Positions 33,854 to 42,425 of a DNA stretch of 64,000 nt are shown piece by piece. This stretch comes from Methylobacterium sp. FF17 (GTDB taxonomy: Bacteria; Pseudomonadota; Alphaproteobacteria; Rhizobiales; Beijerinckiaceae). The translations under genes and the position numbers were made by a program. Each line of letters begins with the position of its first letter. Position 1 is the first letter of the stretch. The notes below the pieces were generated by a model, which searched no databases, was not told the DNA's origin, and saw nothing but the letters and a program-made list of their open reading frames with translations. The stretch lies in contig NZ_CP107532.1 of the NCBI RefSeq assembly GCF_025813715.1, forward strand, positions 2,542,001 through 2,606,000, written 5' to 3'.

Positions 33854-35532
33854 ACTTCGTCCATCGCTATCTCGGCGAGAGCCGCGCCGTCACGGAAGGC
33901 GGGGCGACCCGGCTCGGCTTCGCCCCCGACACCTTGCGCGAACCGACCTTCTTCACCGGCAGGGTCTCGCGTCATCTGCCGTTCCGGGAGGCGATCTCGG
34001 CCCTGCACCACGTCGTGGTCTCGGATCTGCGCTTCAAGCCGAAGGACCAGACCGCTTACTTCGCCTGGTTGCAGGCCAACGAGCAGCAACTCCTGGCCGA
34101 AGCGCTCACCGAGAAGGACACGATCCGCGCCGAGATCGAAGCCCTGAGCAAGGAGATCAAGGACATCGATGCGCGCTCCCAGGTCGTGATGCGGCCCTTC
34201 TACGACGCGCGCCAACGTTACTTCAATCGTCTCTACAAGGAGGATCTCGACGCCTGGATGGTACTCGACCCGGTCATCACCGTGCATCCGGACGAGATCT
34301 TCTTCGAGTGCTTCAGCCTCGACGAATCCACCTACGGGCGCCTGTCCTGCGACCACGACGTGTTCGAGCGCCTGGGCGACATGGCCTTCGGCACCACCAA
34401 CATCGACTACAGCCACACCCTCTACGACGAATTCCAGAAGATCCGCAGCGACCGGCACACCGAATTGTCCATCGATCCGGACGGGTTCTCGGTGGAGACC
34501 ACCGGCGAGGCGGCGTTCCGCGAGGACAAGATCGACCTGCCCGAGTCCTGGATGCGGGGCTTCCTCCAAGTCTCGAGCGCCATGGCGCAGCCGGCGCACG
34601 TGGTCGACCTGCACCCCGTCGACATGCACGCGATCCTGACACGGCTCGCGGCGCGCCGGGAGCGGCACGGCCCGCGCTCCCTGCGCTTCCTGCTCGAACC
34701 CGACCGGCCGGTGAGCGTGGTGATCGAGCCCTGGAACGAGCGCCTGACCTTTCGGCGCTCGATCTATCGCGGTGCCACGGGGGCCGAGATCCGGCTCTGG
34801 GGCCGGCGCCGGCTGGCGATCCTTGCCCGCGCCCTGCCGCTGGCCAAGGCCGTGCGCCTGCATCTCCTCGGCACCGGGCTGCCGTCCTTCGCGGTGGTGG
34901 ATTTCGGGGGCCTGCGCTTCACCCTCGGCCTCTCCGGCTGGACCGCCAACGACTGGTCGCGGGCCGGGCAGTTCGACCTTCTCGCCCCGCGCGCGGATAT
35001 CGATGCGGACACGGCCGCACGGGTCTTCGCGGCACTGAGCCGCCACCACTTCGCCGATGCCGGCGCCCTGGCCGCCGAGACCGGTCTCGACAGAGGAATC
35101 GTGGGAGCAGCCCTGGGGGGCTACGTGCAGGCCGGCCGGGCCATGTTCGACCTCGACAAGCGGGTGTACCGCCTGCGCGAACTGACCCGCACACCGCTGG
35201 ATGCCGGGGCCCTGCGCTTCGCGTCCGCGCAGGAGGCCAAGGCCGACCGCTTCCTCGGCGCCGGCCTCGTGACCCTCGGCCCCGTCGATCGGGCTGATGG
35301 CCGGCGCAGCCTCACCGGAACGGTCCTGGACGACGGCAGGGCCGTGTCCCCCGCCATCGAGATCGACGCGGACGACCGCATGGTCGGCGGCCGCTGCGCC
35401 TGCGGTTTCTATATCCGCAACCGGCTGGCGCGCGGCCCGTGCGAGCACATGCTGGCCCTGCGCCGCCAGTTCCACGCTCAGGTCGAGGGCAGATTCGAAG
35501 CCGAGAAAGAGCCCATGGGGAGCCAGGCGTGA
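33850..35532 (+). CDS. type XIII retron accessory protein WHSWIM: winged helix plus SWIM finger
   Basis: 560 aa. The N-terminal half contains a helical FKPKDQTAYFAWLQANEQQL segment and a charged coiled-coil (KDTIRAEIEALSKEIKDIDA, about 95-115). A winged-helix-like module lies at about 383-445 (DADTAARVFAALSRHHFADA, RGIVGAALGGYVQAGRAMFD). The SWIM finger is C516, C518, C531 and H533 (GRCACGFYI ... GPCEHM; CxCx12CxH). The ATG overlaps the WGR gene stop. The stop is 52 bp before the retron RNA, so all three proteins and the RNA are probably one transcript. Its molecular function in the retron is not known to me. Confidence 0.88.
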   Translation: MNFVHRYLGESRAVTEGGATRLGFAPDTLREPTFFTGRVSRHLPFREAISALHHVVVSDLRFKPKDQTAYFAWLQANEQQLLAEALTEKDTIRAEIEALSKEIKDIDARSQVVMRPFYDARQRYFNRLYKEDLDAWMVLDPVITVHPDEIFFECFSLDESTYGRLSCDHDVFERLGDMAFGTTNIDYSHTLYDEFQKIRSDRHTELSIDPDGFSVETTGEAAFREDKIDLPESWMRGFLQVSSAMAQPAHVVDLHPVDMHAILTRLAARRERHGPRSLRFLLEPDRPVSVVIEPWNERLTFRRSIYRGATGAEIRLWGRRRLAILARALPLAKAVRLHLLGTGLPSFAVVDFGGLRFTLGLSGWTANDWSRAGQFDLLAPRADIDADTAARVFAALSRHHFADAGALAAETGLDRGIVGAALGGYVQAGRAMFDLDKRVYRLRELTRTPLDAGALRFASAQEAKADRFLGAGLVTLGPVDRADGRRSLTGTVLDDGRAVSPAIEIDADDRMVGGRCACGFYIRNRLARGPCEHMLALRRQFHAQVEGRFEAEKEPMGSQA

Positions 35533-35584
35533 GTGGACGCAGCCGATTGAAACCCGTGCCAGAATCCCCTACGTTTTCGACCCT

Positions 35585-35813
35585 GAGGGGCGTCGGCCGG
35601 AGCGGACCTTGCACCCTGGGCGGCGCTTCGCCGTCCCTGCACCCTGCCCGGCAAAGCGTCACTGGTCCGTTCTTCACTGGGCCGGCACTGACCTCCCCGG
35701 CGCATTTTCGGTTTGGGTTCCTTGAACCCAAATGCGCCGGGGAGGTCGTGCCGGCATCGAGTGGACCGGACCAGTCCCGAGACTTGACGAAGGCTTTCCG
35801 GCCGGCGTCCCTC
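35585..35813 (+). ncRNA. msr-msd: retron msr-msd RNA
   Basis: This 229-nt region precedes the RT and has every retron RNA element. The a1 repeat (35585-35600, GAGGGGCGTCGGCCGG) pairs over 16 bases with a2 (35798-35813, CCGGCCGGCGTCCCTC), with two G-U pairs. AGC follows a1 (35601-35603), so the branch guanosine is predicted at 35602. An msr stem-loop lies at 35618-35637. The msd is a long hairpin, 35661-35775: outer stem ACTGGTCCG (35661-35669) with CGGACCAGT (35767-35775), and inner stem 35681-35755 with 8 + 15 bp perfect arms, one bulged T, a 7-base bulge and a 9 bp apical stem on a CTT loop. Predicted msDNA is about 135 nt. Confidence 0.88.
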
Positions 35814-35842
35814 GCTCAAGCCATCGTCGGGGCTTCCCGCCC

Positions 35843-37651
35843 ATGACGGTCCAGCCCGGTTCGCTGACCCGCCAGCAGCTCTACGACCGCATCCGCGAAA
35901 GTTCGAAGGACGAGGTCGTCCTCGAAGAGATGATCCGCCTCGGCTACTGGCCGGACGGGGCCGACCAGCCGAACCCGCCCGAAGACCTGAACCGCCGCCG
36001 GGGCGAGATCGTGCGTGAGCTGACCGACCTGCACCGCCGCGCAGCCTTGTGGGCAAATCCGGACGCCGCCCTCAAGGCGATGCACAAGCGCCGCAAGACA
36101 GAGGCCCTGAAGCGTCGGGGAGAGACCCGGCTGCGCAACGCCCGCGGCCGCCATGAGCGGGCGCTCGCCTGGCATGCGCGCGGCAAGTCCGAGATCCTCT
36201 ACCTCGGCGAGGGCGTCTCGGCCGGGCTCTCGTCGCGCGAGACGGCCCCCGCCGCGCCGTCGGGCGGTCTCCCGGTGCTGGCGAGCCCCGCCGCGCTGGC
36301 GCAGGCCATCGGGATCAGCCTCGGCGAGCTGCGCTTCCTCGCCTATGACCGGGCGCTCACGACGGTGAGCCACTACCAGCGCTTCACCATCCCCAAGAAG
36401 ACGGGCGGCGTCCGCGCCATCTCGGCGCCGATGCCGCGCCTGAAGCGGGCGCAGTACTGGGTGCTCGATGCCGTCCTTGATCAAGCCCCGGTGCACGACG
36501 CGGCCCACGGCTTCGTGCCCGGTCGCTCCATCCTGACGAACGCCGCCCAGCATGTAGGGCGAGACGTGGTGGTCAATCTCGACTTGAAGGACTTCTTCCC
36601 GACCCTCGATTATTGCCGGATCAAGGGCAAGTTCCGGGGTCTCGGCTATGCCGAGCCCGTCGCCACCGTGCTCGCGCTCCTCTGCACCGAGCCGGACGTG
36701 GACGCGGTCGAGATCGACGGGCAGCGCCTCTACGCGGCGCGCGGCCCCCGGCGCCTGCCGCAGGGGGCGCCGACCAGCCCGGCCCTGACCAACCTCGTCT
36801 GCACCCGCCTCGACGCGCGGCTCGCCGGCCTCGCCCGGTCGCTCGGCTTCACCTATACGCGCTACGCCGACGACATGACCTTTTCCGCCTCCGGCGCGGC
36901 GGCGGCCAAGACCGGCGCGCTGCTGAAATACGTGCACGAAATCGTCGAAGCGGAAGGCTTCACCGTCCATTCCGACAAGACCCGGGTGATGCGGCGGGGC
37001 CGGCACCAGGAGGTCACCGGCCTGACGGTGAACGAGCGGGTCGCGGTGCCGCGCGAGACCCTGCGCCGCTTCCGCGCCCTGCTGCACGGGATCGAGCGGC
37101 ACGGGCCTGCCGGCCGGCGCTGGGGCCGGAGCGCGGACGCGGCCGTGCTGGGGGCCGCCCTCGGCTTCGCTCGCTTCGTCCGGATGGTAACGCCCGAGGC
37201 CGGCGCACCCCTGGTCGCCGAGGCGAGAAGGCTCGTCGAGCGGCACGGGACGGGTCAGCAGATCGCACAGCCCCGGATCACCGCCTTTCGCGCGCGCTCC
37301 GCGCAGGGCGTGCCGCCGCGCGAGGGCTGGTGGGTTCCGGCCGAACGGGCCGCGCCGCAGCCCGATCCGGTCCTGATCGCGGCGGAGGCGGCCCAGGACG
37401 AGGCGGATCGCCGCGCAGCGAGCACGACCGGCCGCCGCGTCGTCCCGCCGATCGGTCGCCCGCCCGTGCCGGAGCGGCCGGGTTCCGACCAAGTCTTGGA
37501 GCCCGGCGACCCGCCCGCCCTGAAGCCCTGGATGGCCTTCCTCGGCGTGTTCGTCCTGTTCCAGGCCGCCGCCCTGCTGCATCCAGGCCTCGGCCTCGTC
37601 GTGCTCGCGGCCGCGCTGGTGATCGGCGTTCGTCGCTGGCTCCGCCGGTGA
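35843..37651 (+). CDS. retron-type reverse transcriptase with N- and C-terminal extensions
   Basis: 602 aa. The RT core spans about 145-450: FTIPKKTGGVRAI (181-193), HGFVPGRSI (222-230), catalytic motif A NLDLKDFFPTL (D247), LPQGAPTSP (305-313), YADD (341-344) with catalytic aspartates D343/D344, then TVHSDKTRVMRRGRHQEVTG with the retron-type VTG at 391-393. A charged helical N-terminal extension (1-145, ELTDLHRRAALWANPDAALK) and a long C-terminal tail, ending in two hydrophobic segments (about 563-599, WMAFLGVFVLFQAAALL and LGLVVLAAALVIG), are unusual. The ATG at 35843 lies 30 bp past a2. It makes msDNA from the upstream RNA; the tail may tether it to membrane. Confidence 0.95.
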   Translation: MTVQPGSLTRQQLYDRIRESSKDEVVLEEMIRLGYWPDGADQPNPPEDLNRRRGEIVRELTDLHRRAALWANPDAALKAMHKRRKTEALKRRGETRLRNARGRHERALAWHARGKSEILYLGEGVSAGLSSRETAPAAPSGGLPVLASPAALAQAIGISLGELRFLAYDRALTTVSHYQRFTIPKKTGGVRAISAPMPRLKRAQYWVLDAVLDQAPVHDAAHGFVPGRSILTNAAQHVGRDVVVNLDLKDFFPTLDYCRIKGKFRGLGYAEPVATVLALLCTEPDVDAVEIDGQRLYAARGPRRLPQGAPTSPALTNLVCTRLDARLAGLARSLGFTYTRYADDMTFSASGAAAAKTGALLKYVHEIVEAEGFTVHSDKTRVMRRGRHQEVTGLTVNERVAVPRETLRRFRALLHGIERHGPAGRRWGRSADAAVLGAALGFARFVRMVTPEAGAPLVAEARRLVERHGTGQQIAQPRITAFRARSAQGVPPREGWWVPAERAAPQPDPVLIAAEAAQDEADRRAASTTGRRVVPPIGRPPVPERPGSDQVLEPGDPPALKPWMAFLGVFVLFQAAALLHPGLGLVVLAAALVIGVRRWLRR

Positions 37652-37819
37652 TCACCGGCAGTGCGGGGTTTGGAGTACGTTCCGCCGAAGCGGAGGCCGG
37701 TCGGGTCGAGGATTGAGCAAGCGGCCATGGATCGGCAGCCATCGGTCCTTGAAGTTCAGCGCCGGGAGCGAGGCCGGAGCCTCGCCCTTCGGGTTGGGCG
37801 TTGCGACGGAGGCGGTCGT

Positions 37820-38701
37820 TCAGGCCGTTGCGGCGTCGGGCCGTGACAGCGTGGCCGCGAAATCGCGGTAGGCGTGCAGCGGGCGGCCCAGGATGGCGGT
37901 CAGGCGCTCGCGGTCGCCCTCGGACGGGATCATGCCGTCGCTGACGTAGCGCTGGGCCATCAGGCGCATCTCGTAGGCCATCCACCTGGGCATGAACGAC
38001 GCCATGGTCGCTTCGAACCCGCTCGGATCATCACCGCCGTAGGCGACCGGGCGGCCGAGGAGGTCGCTCCAGATCGCGGCGATGTCCGCGCCCGTGAGCG
38101 TGTCGGGGCCGACGAGGTCGATCGTCTCGATCGGCAGCTTGCCCGGCGCCTGGTCGCGGCGGATCAGCTCGATCGCGGCGATCTCGGCGATGTCGCGCGC
38201 GTCCACCATGGCGACGCCCTTGGACCCGATCGGGATCGGGTAGACGCCGTGGTTCACGATCACGTCCCTGATCATCACCTCATTGTCGATGAAGTAGCTC
38301 GGGCGCAGGATCGTGGCGCTGAAGCCCATCGCCTCCAGCATGCGCTCGGCACCGAACTTCACCGCGAAGTGCGGCACGTTGACGGCTCGGTCGGCACCGA
38401 ACACCGACAGGTAGACGACCCGATCGACACCCGCCTCGCGCGCGACGTTGAGGGTGACGATCGCCTGGGTGAACTCGTCGCCCGTCACGGCATTCAGCAG
38501 GAACAGCGTGCGGACGCCGGCGAAGGCCGCGCGCAGCGCGTCGATGTCGAGGAGATCGCCCGTCGCCACCGCGACGCCTCCCGAAAAGCCGGCCTTGGCG
38601 GGATCGCGGGTCAGCACGCGGACGCTGGCGCCGCGCCGGGTCAACTGTTCGACGACGTTGCGGCCGACGCGGCCGGTGGCACCGGTAACGAGGATGGTCA
38701 T
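37820..38701 (-). CDS. NmrA-like atypical SDR (NAD(P)-binding)
   Basis: 293 aa. Rossmann motif ILVTGATGRVGRNVVEQL, then VRVLTRDPAKA with NmrA-type spacing, VDRVVYLSVFGADRAVN (no classical YxxxK), GFSATILRPSYFIDNEV, and DARDIAEIAAIELI. Members act as redox-sensing regulators or as quinone/aldehyde reductases (QorB-like). The ATG at 38701 begins the Rossmann strand; upstream starts would add an unconserved tail. It is divergent from a LysR gene 106 bp away, the probable regulator. Confidence 0.88.
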   Translation of the reverse strand: MTILVTGATGRVGRNVVEQLTRRGASVRVLTRDPAKAGFSGGVAVATGDLLDIDALRAAFAGVRTLFLLNAVTGDEFTQAIVTLNVAREAGVDRVVYLSVFGADRAVNVPHFAVKFGAERMLEAMGFSATILRPSYFIDNEVMIRDVIVNHGVYPIPIGSKGVAMVDARDIAEIAAIELIRRDQAPGKLPIETIDLVGPDTLTGADIAAIWSDLLGRPVAYGGDDPSGFEATMASFMPRWMAYEMRLMAQRYVSDGMIPSEGDRERLTAILGRPLHAYRDFAATLSRPDAATA

Positions 38702-38807
38702 GGAGGTCGCTCCTTCGGGTTGAGCCGTTTGGCTGACCCCACAATGAGCGATCCGAATTCGCCTCAATAGACGCTATATCGGGACGCTCCGTCTCACGGG
38801 TGGAACG

Positions 38808-39698
38808 ATGGATCTGCTTGCCCTCGCCGACTTCACCCTCGTTGCCCGCCATGGCGGGTTCGGGAAGGCTGCCCGCGCGGCCGGGCGCCCGAAGGCGACC
38901 CTGTCCCGGCGGGTGGCGGAACTGGAGGCGAGCCTGGGTTTGCGCCTGTTCGAGCGCGGTGCACGGGACCTGAAGCTGACGGAGGAAGGGCGGGCGCTGT
39001 TCACGCGGGCCGGCCTGCTGCTCACCGAACTGGAGGAAACCGCCGCCGCGATCGCGTCGGGGAGCGCGCGGCCCCGGGGCCGGCTGCGGATCAGCGCCCC
39101 TTTGCTGTTCTCGCAGACCGCGATGGGAAAACTCGCGGCGGGCTTCGCCCTCAAACACCCGGAGGTCCGGCTCGAGGTCACGACCGAGGACCGGGCCGTC
39201 GACATGATCGAGGAAGGCTTCGACCTGGTGATCCGGGTCAACCCCAGCCCGGATGAGAGCCTCGTCGGCCGCGCGTTCCTGCGCGACCGTCTGGTGGTCG
39301 TGGCGCGCCCCGACCTCGTCCGGCCGCCCGAAGGCATGACGGTCGCGGCCGTCGTGCGCGGCGTCGGCGAGCGCACAGCATGGCCGGTCAGGACGCCGGC
39401 CGGCCACGCCACGATCACGGTCGAGCCGGTTCTCTGCCTGGCCTCGCTGATCATGGTTCGCGACGCGGTGCGCGCGGGTGTCGGCGCAGGACGCCTGCCG
39501 ATCTCGCTCGTCAGCCGCGATCTCGCCGACGGCGGGCTGGTCCACTGGGGCGATGTCGACGCGCCGGACATCGTGCTGTGGACCCTCTACCCCACACGCC
39601 GACTGCTCAGCCCACGCGTTTCGGCCTTCCTCGACCACCTGAAACAGGCGTTTCCCAACGGGACGCCGGATGAACTGGCCGCCTACGTTGCGGGATGA
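38808..39698 (+). CDS. LysR-family transcriptional regulator
   Basis: 296 aa. N-terminal winged helix (MDLLALADFTLVARHGGFGK, ATLSRRVAELEASLGLRLFE) and a C-terminal substrate-binding domain (LRISAPLLFSQTAMGKLAAG, VRLEVTTEDRAVDMIEEGFD, DLVIRVNPSPDESLVGRAF). It closely follows the subgroup that begins MDxLALxxFxxVA. It is divergent from the NmrA-like gene, so it likely controls that promoter in response to a small inducer, and is probably autoregulated. Confidence 0.92.
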   Translation: MDLLALADFTLVARHGGFGKAARAAGRPKATLSRRVAELEASLGLRLFERGARDLKLTEEGRALFTRAGLLLTELEETAAAIASGSARPRGRLRISAPLLFSQTAMGKLAAGFALKHPEVRLEVTTEDRAVDMIEEGFDLVIRVNPSPDESLVGRAFLRDRLVVVARPDLVRPPEGMTVAAVVRGVGERTAWPVRTPAGHATITVEPVLCLASLIMVRDAVRAGVGAGRLPISLVSRDLADGGLVHWGDVDAPDIVLWTLYPTRRLLSPRVSAFLDHLKQAFPNGTPDELAAYVAG

Positions 39699-39795
39699 CG
39701 CCCCTCCGGCGCGTGTTCCCGTCCATTGATCGTCGCGACGTGCGCGCTCGGGGCACCCGCCTCCCGGCGCACACGACCGGGCCGGGTCGGGATCC

Positions 39796-41472
39796 TCAAG
39801 CCGAGATCCCGACGTCGGGACCAAAGACCCGCTGGCAGTACGCAGCCAGACGGTCGTGCCGCTCGGCCGTGTCGCGGAAGGCGATGTGTCCGTCAGGGCG
39901 GATCAGGAGGAGAGCCGCTTGGCCCTCCAGCCCGTAGGCGCCGTGGGCCTTTCCGTCGAGATCCGAGAGCACGGGCACGCCGCCCACGTCGAAGGACGGT
40001 CCGGCCAGCACGAGGCGCGGGCGCACGTTGCCCCAGGGCGCCACGGCCTCGATGGCCGCCCGCATCGAAGGCCCCGCGTTCGCTGAACGGCCGTCGAAGC
40101 ACAGCAACGCCCAGCCCGTCGTGCGCCCGTCCGGATTGTAGAGGAACGGAAACAGCGAGGTTGTCCGGCCGGCATGCGTCACCTCCGCCTCCGGGGCGCG
40201 CTCGCCCGGTCCCGGACCGCGTTGCAGCAGGTGGGCCACACCGGAGAGATGATCCTCGTTCAGCGGACTGTTCGGGTAGCGCACGCTCATCTGCTGCAGG
40301 TCGTCCGTTCCCTGGAGCAGGGCTCCGAGGCTCGGCACCGCCCGGGCCGCCATCCCGAGGGCAGCGTCCGTCACCGAGCCCCGGTAGACGGTGCGGCGGA
40401 AGCCCTTCGCCTGTTGCGCGCTGAGGCGGATATGCTCGCCGCCTCGTTCTGCGTCGTAGGAGCCCAGCACCACCGACGCGGCCTCGCCCCGCAGGGTCAT
40501 GGCCAGGCGCCAGGCGATCTCGACCCCGTCGTGCAGGCCGGCATTCATGCCCTGCCCGCCGATTGGGAGCGACAGGTGCCCGGCATCGCCGGCCAGGAAC
40601 ACGCGGTCCCGGGCGTAGCCCGGCGAGACGCCGTACTGGAAGCGGCTGTGCGTGAGCCATTGCGGGTCGCTCAGTGTCAGCGTCTCGTCCCCGGTCACCT
40701 CGCGCGCCACCGCCTGGATCTCGTCGAGCGTCGGATCCCGGTCGGGAACGCCCGCGTCGTCGGCCAGGAAGAACAGCCGATGGTAGCCGCCCCAGACCGG
40801 CAGCACGCCGCAGAAGCCGCGCTCGTAGTAGAAGAACCAGATCTGGTCCGGCTCCAGAGAGCGTCGCCAGGACAGCTTCGCGTCGACTTGCCGGTTCATG
40901 CGCCCCTCGAACCGCTCGGGCTCGAAGTCGAGATCCAGCAGCGGGCGCACCGTGCTCTTGGCGCCGTCAGCGGCCACGACGTAGCGACCGCGCAGGCGCT
41001 CCTCCCGACCGTCCTCGCCGTGCCTCGTCGTGACGGTCACGCCACCGTCGTCCTGGGTGATGTCGGTGACTGTGCGGTTCCGGGCCAGCCGTCCGCCCCA
41101 GGCCTCGAAGGTCTCGACCAGGGTCGTCTCGATGACGTCCTGCCCGCTGTAGAGAACCTGCGGGAAGGGACTGGCCACATCGTCGATTTGGATGGGCGTG
41201 GTCGGCGTCCCGTTGATGAAGAAGTTGACGAGACGGATAGGGTAGGCCTGCGCCGCCAGGGCGTTGCGAAGGCCGACGCTGTCCAACAGTTCCTGCGGCC
41301 GCGCCCAGAGGTTGTTGGCACGGGAGTAGGCCTGAAGCGCGGTGCGTTCCTCCAGGATCAGGCAATCGACGCCGTGGTGGCGCAGGCTGCAGCCGGCGGT
41401 CAGGCCGACCGGTCCGGCGCCGATCACGATGACGTCGGCATCGTACGGCTTCGCGTTCGCGTCTTCGAGCAT
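39796..41472 (-). CDS. FAD-dependent aromatic-ring monooxygenase (PheA/TfdB-type)
   Basis: 558 aa group A flavin monooxygenase. FAD-binding GxGxxG is in VIVIGAGPVGLTAGCSLRHH; the DG motif is in YVVAADGAKSTVR; the ribityl-binding GD motif is in RVFLAGDAGHLSLPIGGQGM followed by NAGLHDGVEIAWRLA. The C-terminal thioredoxin-like fold is typical of phenol hydroxylase-like enzymes. It hydroxylates a phenolic or polyketide-like aromatic with NAD(P)H and O2. The ATG at 41472 has GAGG five bases upstream; a GTG at 41505 that overlaps the ABM stop is an alternative. Third gene of a MarR-ABM-monooxygenase operon. Confidence 0.9.
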   Translation of the reverse strand: MLEDANAKPYDADVIVIGAGPVGLTAGCSLRHHGVDCLILEERTALQAYSRANNLWARPQELLDSVGLRNALAAQAYPIRLVNFFINGTPTTPIQIDDVASPFPQVLYSGQDVIETTLVETFEAWGGRLARNRTVTDITQDDGGVTVTTRHGEDGREERLRGRYVVAADGAKSTVRPLLDLDFEPERFEGRMNRQVDAKLSWRRSLEPDQIWFFYYERGFCGVLPVWGGYHRLFFLADDAGVPDRDPTLDEIQAVAREVTGDETLTLSDPQWLTHSRFQYGVSPGYARDRVFLAGDAGHLSLPIGGQGMNAGLHDGVEIAWRLAMTLRGEAASVVLGSYDAERGGEHIRLSAQQAKGFRRTVYRGSVTDAALGMAARAVPSLGALLQGTDDLQQMSVRYPNSPLNEDHLSGVAHLLQRGPGPGERAPEAEVTHAGRTTSLFPFLYNPDGRTTGWALLCFDGRSANAGPSMRAAIEAVAPWGNVRPRLVLAGPSFDVGGVPVLSDLDGKAHGAYGLEGQAALLLIRPDGHIAFRDTAERHDRLAAYCQRVFGPDVGISA

Positions 41473-41501
41473 GGTGACCTCGTCGGAAGGAAGGGGGTGG
41501 G

Positions 41502-41870
41502 TCACGCGGCGCAGATGCCGGGAACAGCAACCGTCCGGAACAGGTGCGGGCTCACGGTGGCGCGCGCCGGATAATCGGCCAGGCGCGCCCGGAACTCGGG
41601 GTTGGTGAAGGCCGCGCGGAACGTCGCGATGCTCTCCCAGACGGCGTAGTTCAGGAAGACGCCGCTGCCCGCGATGCCGCGGTGAAGCTGAGTGGACACG
41701 AATCCCGGCTGACGCTTCATGATGGCCGCGTCGGCGGTCCAGGCGGCCAGCAGGGCCTCCGCTTCCGCGGGCGGGACCACGAAGGTGTTGATCAGGACGA
41801 CGGATCCGCCCTCGTCCTCCAACTGATCCGCCAGCGTCACGGTCGGGTCCATTTCGATGAACGTCGGCAT
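41502..41870 (-). CDS. antibiotic biosynthesis monooxygenase (ABM)-domain protein
   Basis: 122 aa. The ABM ferredoxin-like fold reads SVVLINTFVVPPAEAEALLA, then IMKRQPGFVSTQLHRGIAGS, FLNYAVWESIATFRAAFTNP. Such small enzymes oxidise quinols without cofactor or help detoxify aromatics. Its stop abuts or overlaps the downstream monooxygenase region. It starts one base beyond the MarR stop. Possible partner of the FAD monooxygenase in quinone/aromatic handling. Confidence 0.85.
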   Translation of the reverse strand: MPTFIEMDPTVTLADQLEDEGGSVVLINTFVVPPAEAEALLAAWTADAAIMKRQPGFVSTQLHRGIAGSGVFLNYAVWESIATFRAAFTNPEFRARLADYPARATVSPHLFRTVAVPGICAA

Positions 41871-41871
41871 G

Positions 41872-42387
41872 TCAGGCTCCTTCGAACTGGTGATCGGCCG
41901 AGGATGTCAGGGCGTTCGGTTCGTCGAGGCGGCGCTGCATCTCGCGCAGGAGTTCGCTCGCGGCCTCGAAGGACTCGGCCGGAAGGCCGGCGATGAGCGT
42001 GTCGGCCCAGCGCTCCTGTCGCGCGCTCGCCGCGCGATAGGCCGCGTCCCCCGCCTCCGTCATCACCACCAGCATGGCCCGCCGGTGATGCGGATTGGGC
42101 TCCAGGCGAACCAGGCCGTCAGTCCGCATATCGTCGACCAGGCGCTGCACGGCTTGCCGGGTCAGGCCCATGTTGCGGGCGATATGCGCCACCGGCAGTG
42201 CGACCGGCGACAGGGCGATGGCGCCCAGCACCTGCCAGCGGGCGCTCGTCAATCCGAGGTCGCCCACCAGGGCGTCACCCGCAGCGAGCAGATCGCCATT
42301 CAGGCGGAAGACGTCGAGGACGAGGCCGGTCCAGGCGCGCCGAAGGCGGGCGGGATCGGACAGGGCGTTGGGTCGCTTGCTGGCCAT
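41872..42387 (-). CDS. MarR-family transcriptional regulator
   Basis: 171 aa from the ATG at 42387 (MASKRPNALSDPARLRRAWT); starts further out cross the operator-like site. The winged helix-turn-helix is LTSARWQVLGAIALSPVALP, VAHIARNMGLTRQAVQRLVD and DMRTDGLVRLEPNPHHRRAM (wing with NPHHRR). MarR repressors release DNA when a phenolic ligand binds, which suits the downstream ABM and aromatic monooxygenase. A palindrome 39 bp upstream is the probable autoregulatory operator. First gene of the operon. Confidence 0.9.
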   Translation of the reverse strand: MASKRPNALSDPARLRRAWTGLVLDVFRLNGDLLAAGDALVGDLGLTSARWQVLGAIALSPVALPVAHIARNMGLTRQAVQRLVDDMRTDGLVRLEPNPHHRRAMLVVMTEAGDAAYRAASARQERWADTLIAGLPAESFEAASELLREMQRRLDEPNALTSSADHQFEGA

Positions 42388-42425
42388 GACCGACGATATG
42401 GCCGTTTGGAGTTCTTCGTCAATAA

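Noticed and set aside
35732..35842. 37-codon N-terminal extension of the RT
   Set aside because: It would begin inside the msd hairpin; the ATG after a2 fits retron layout.
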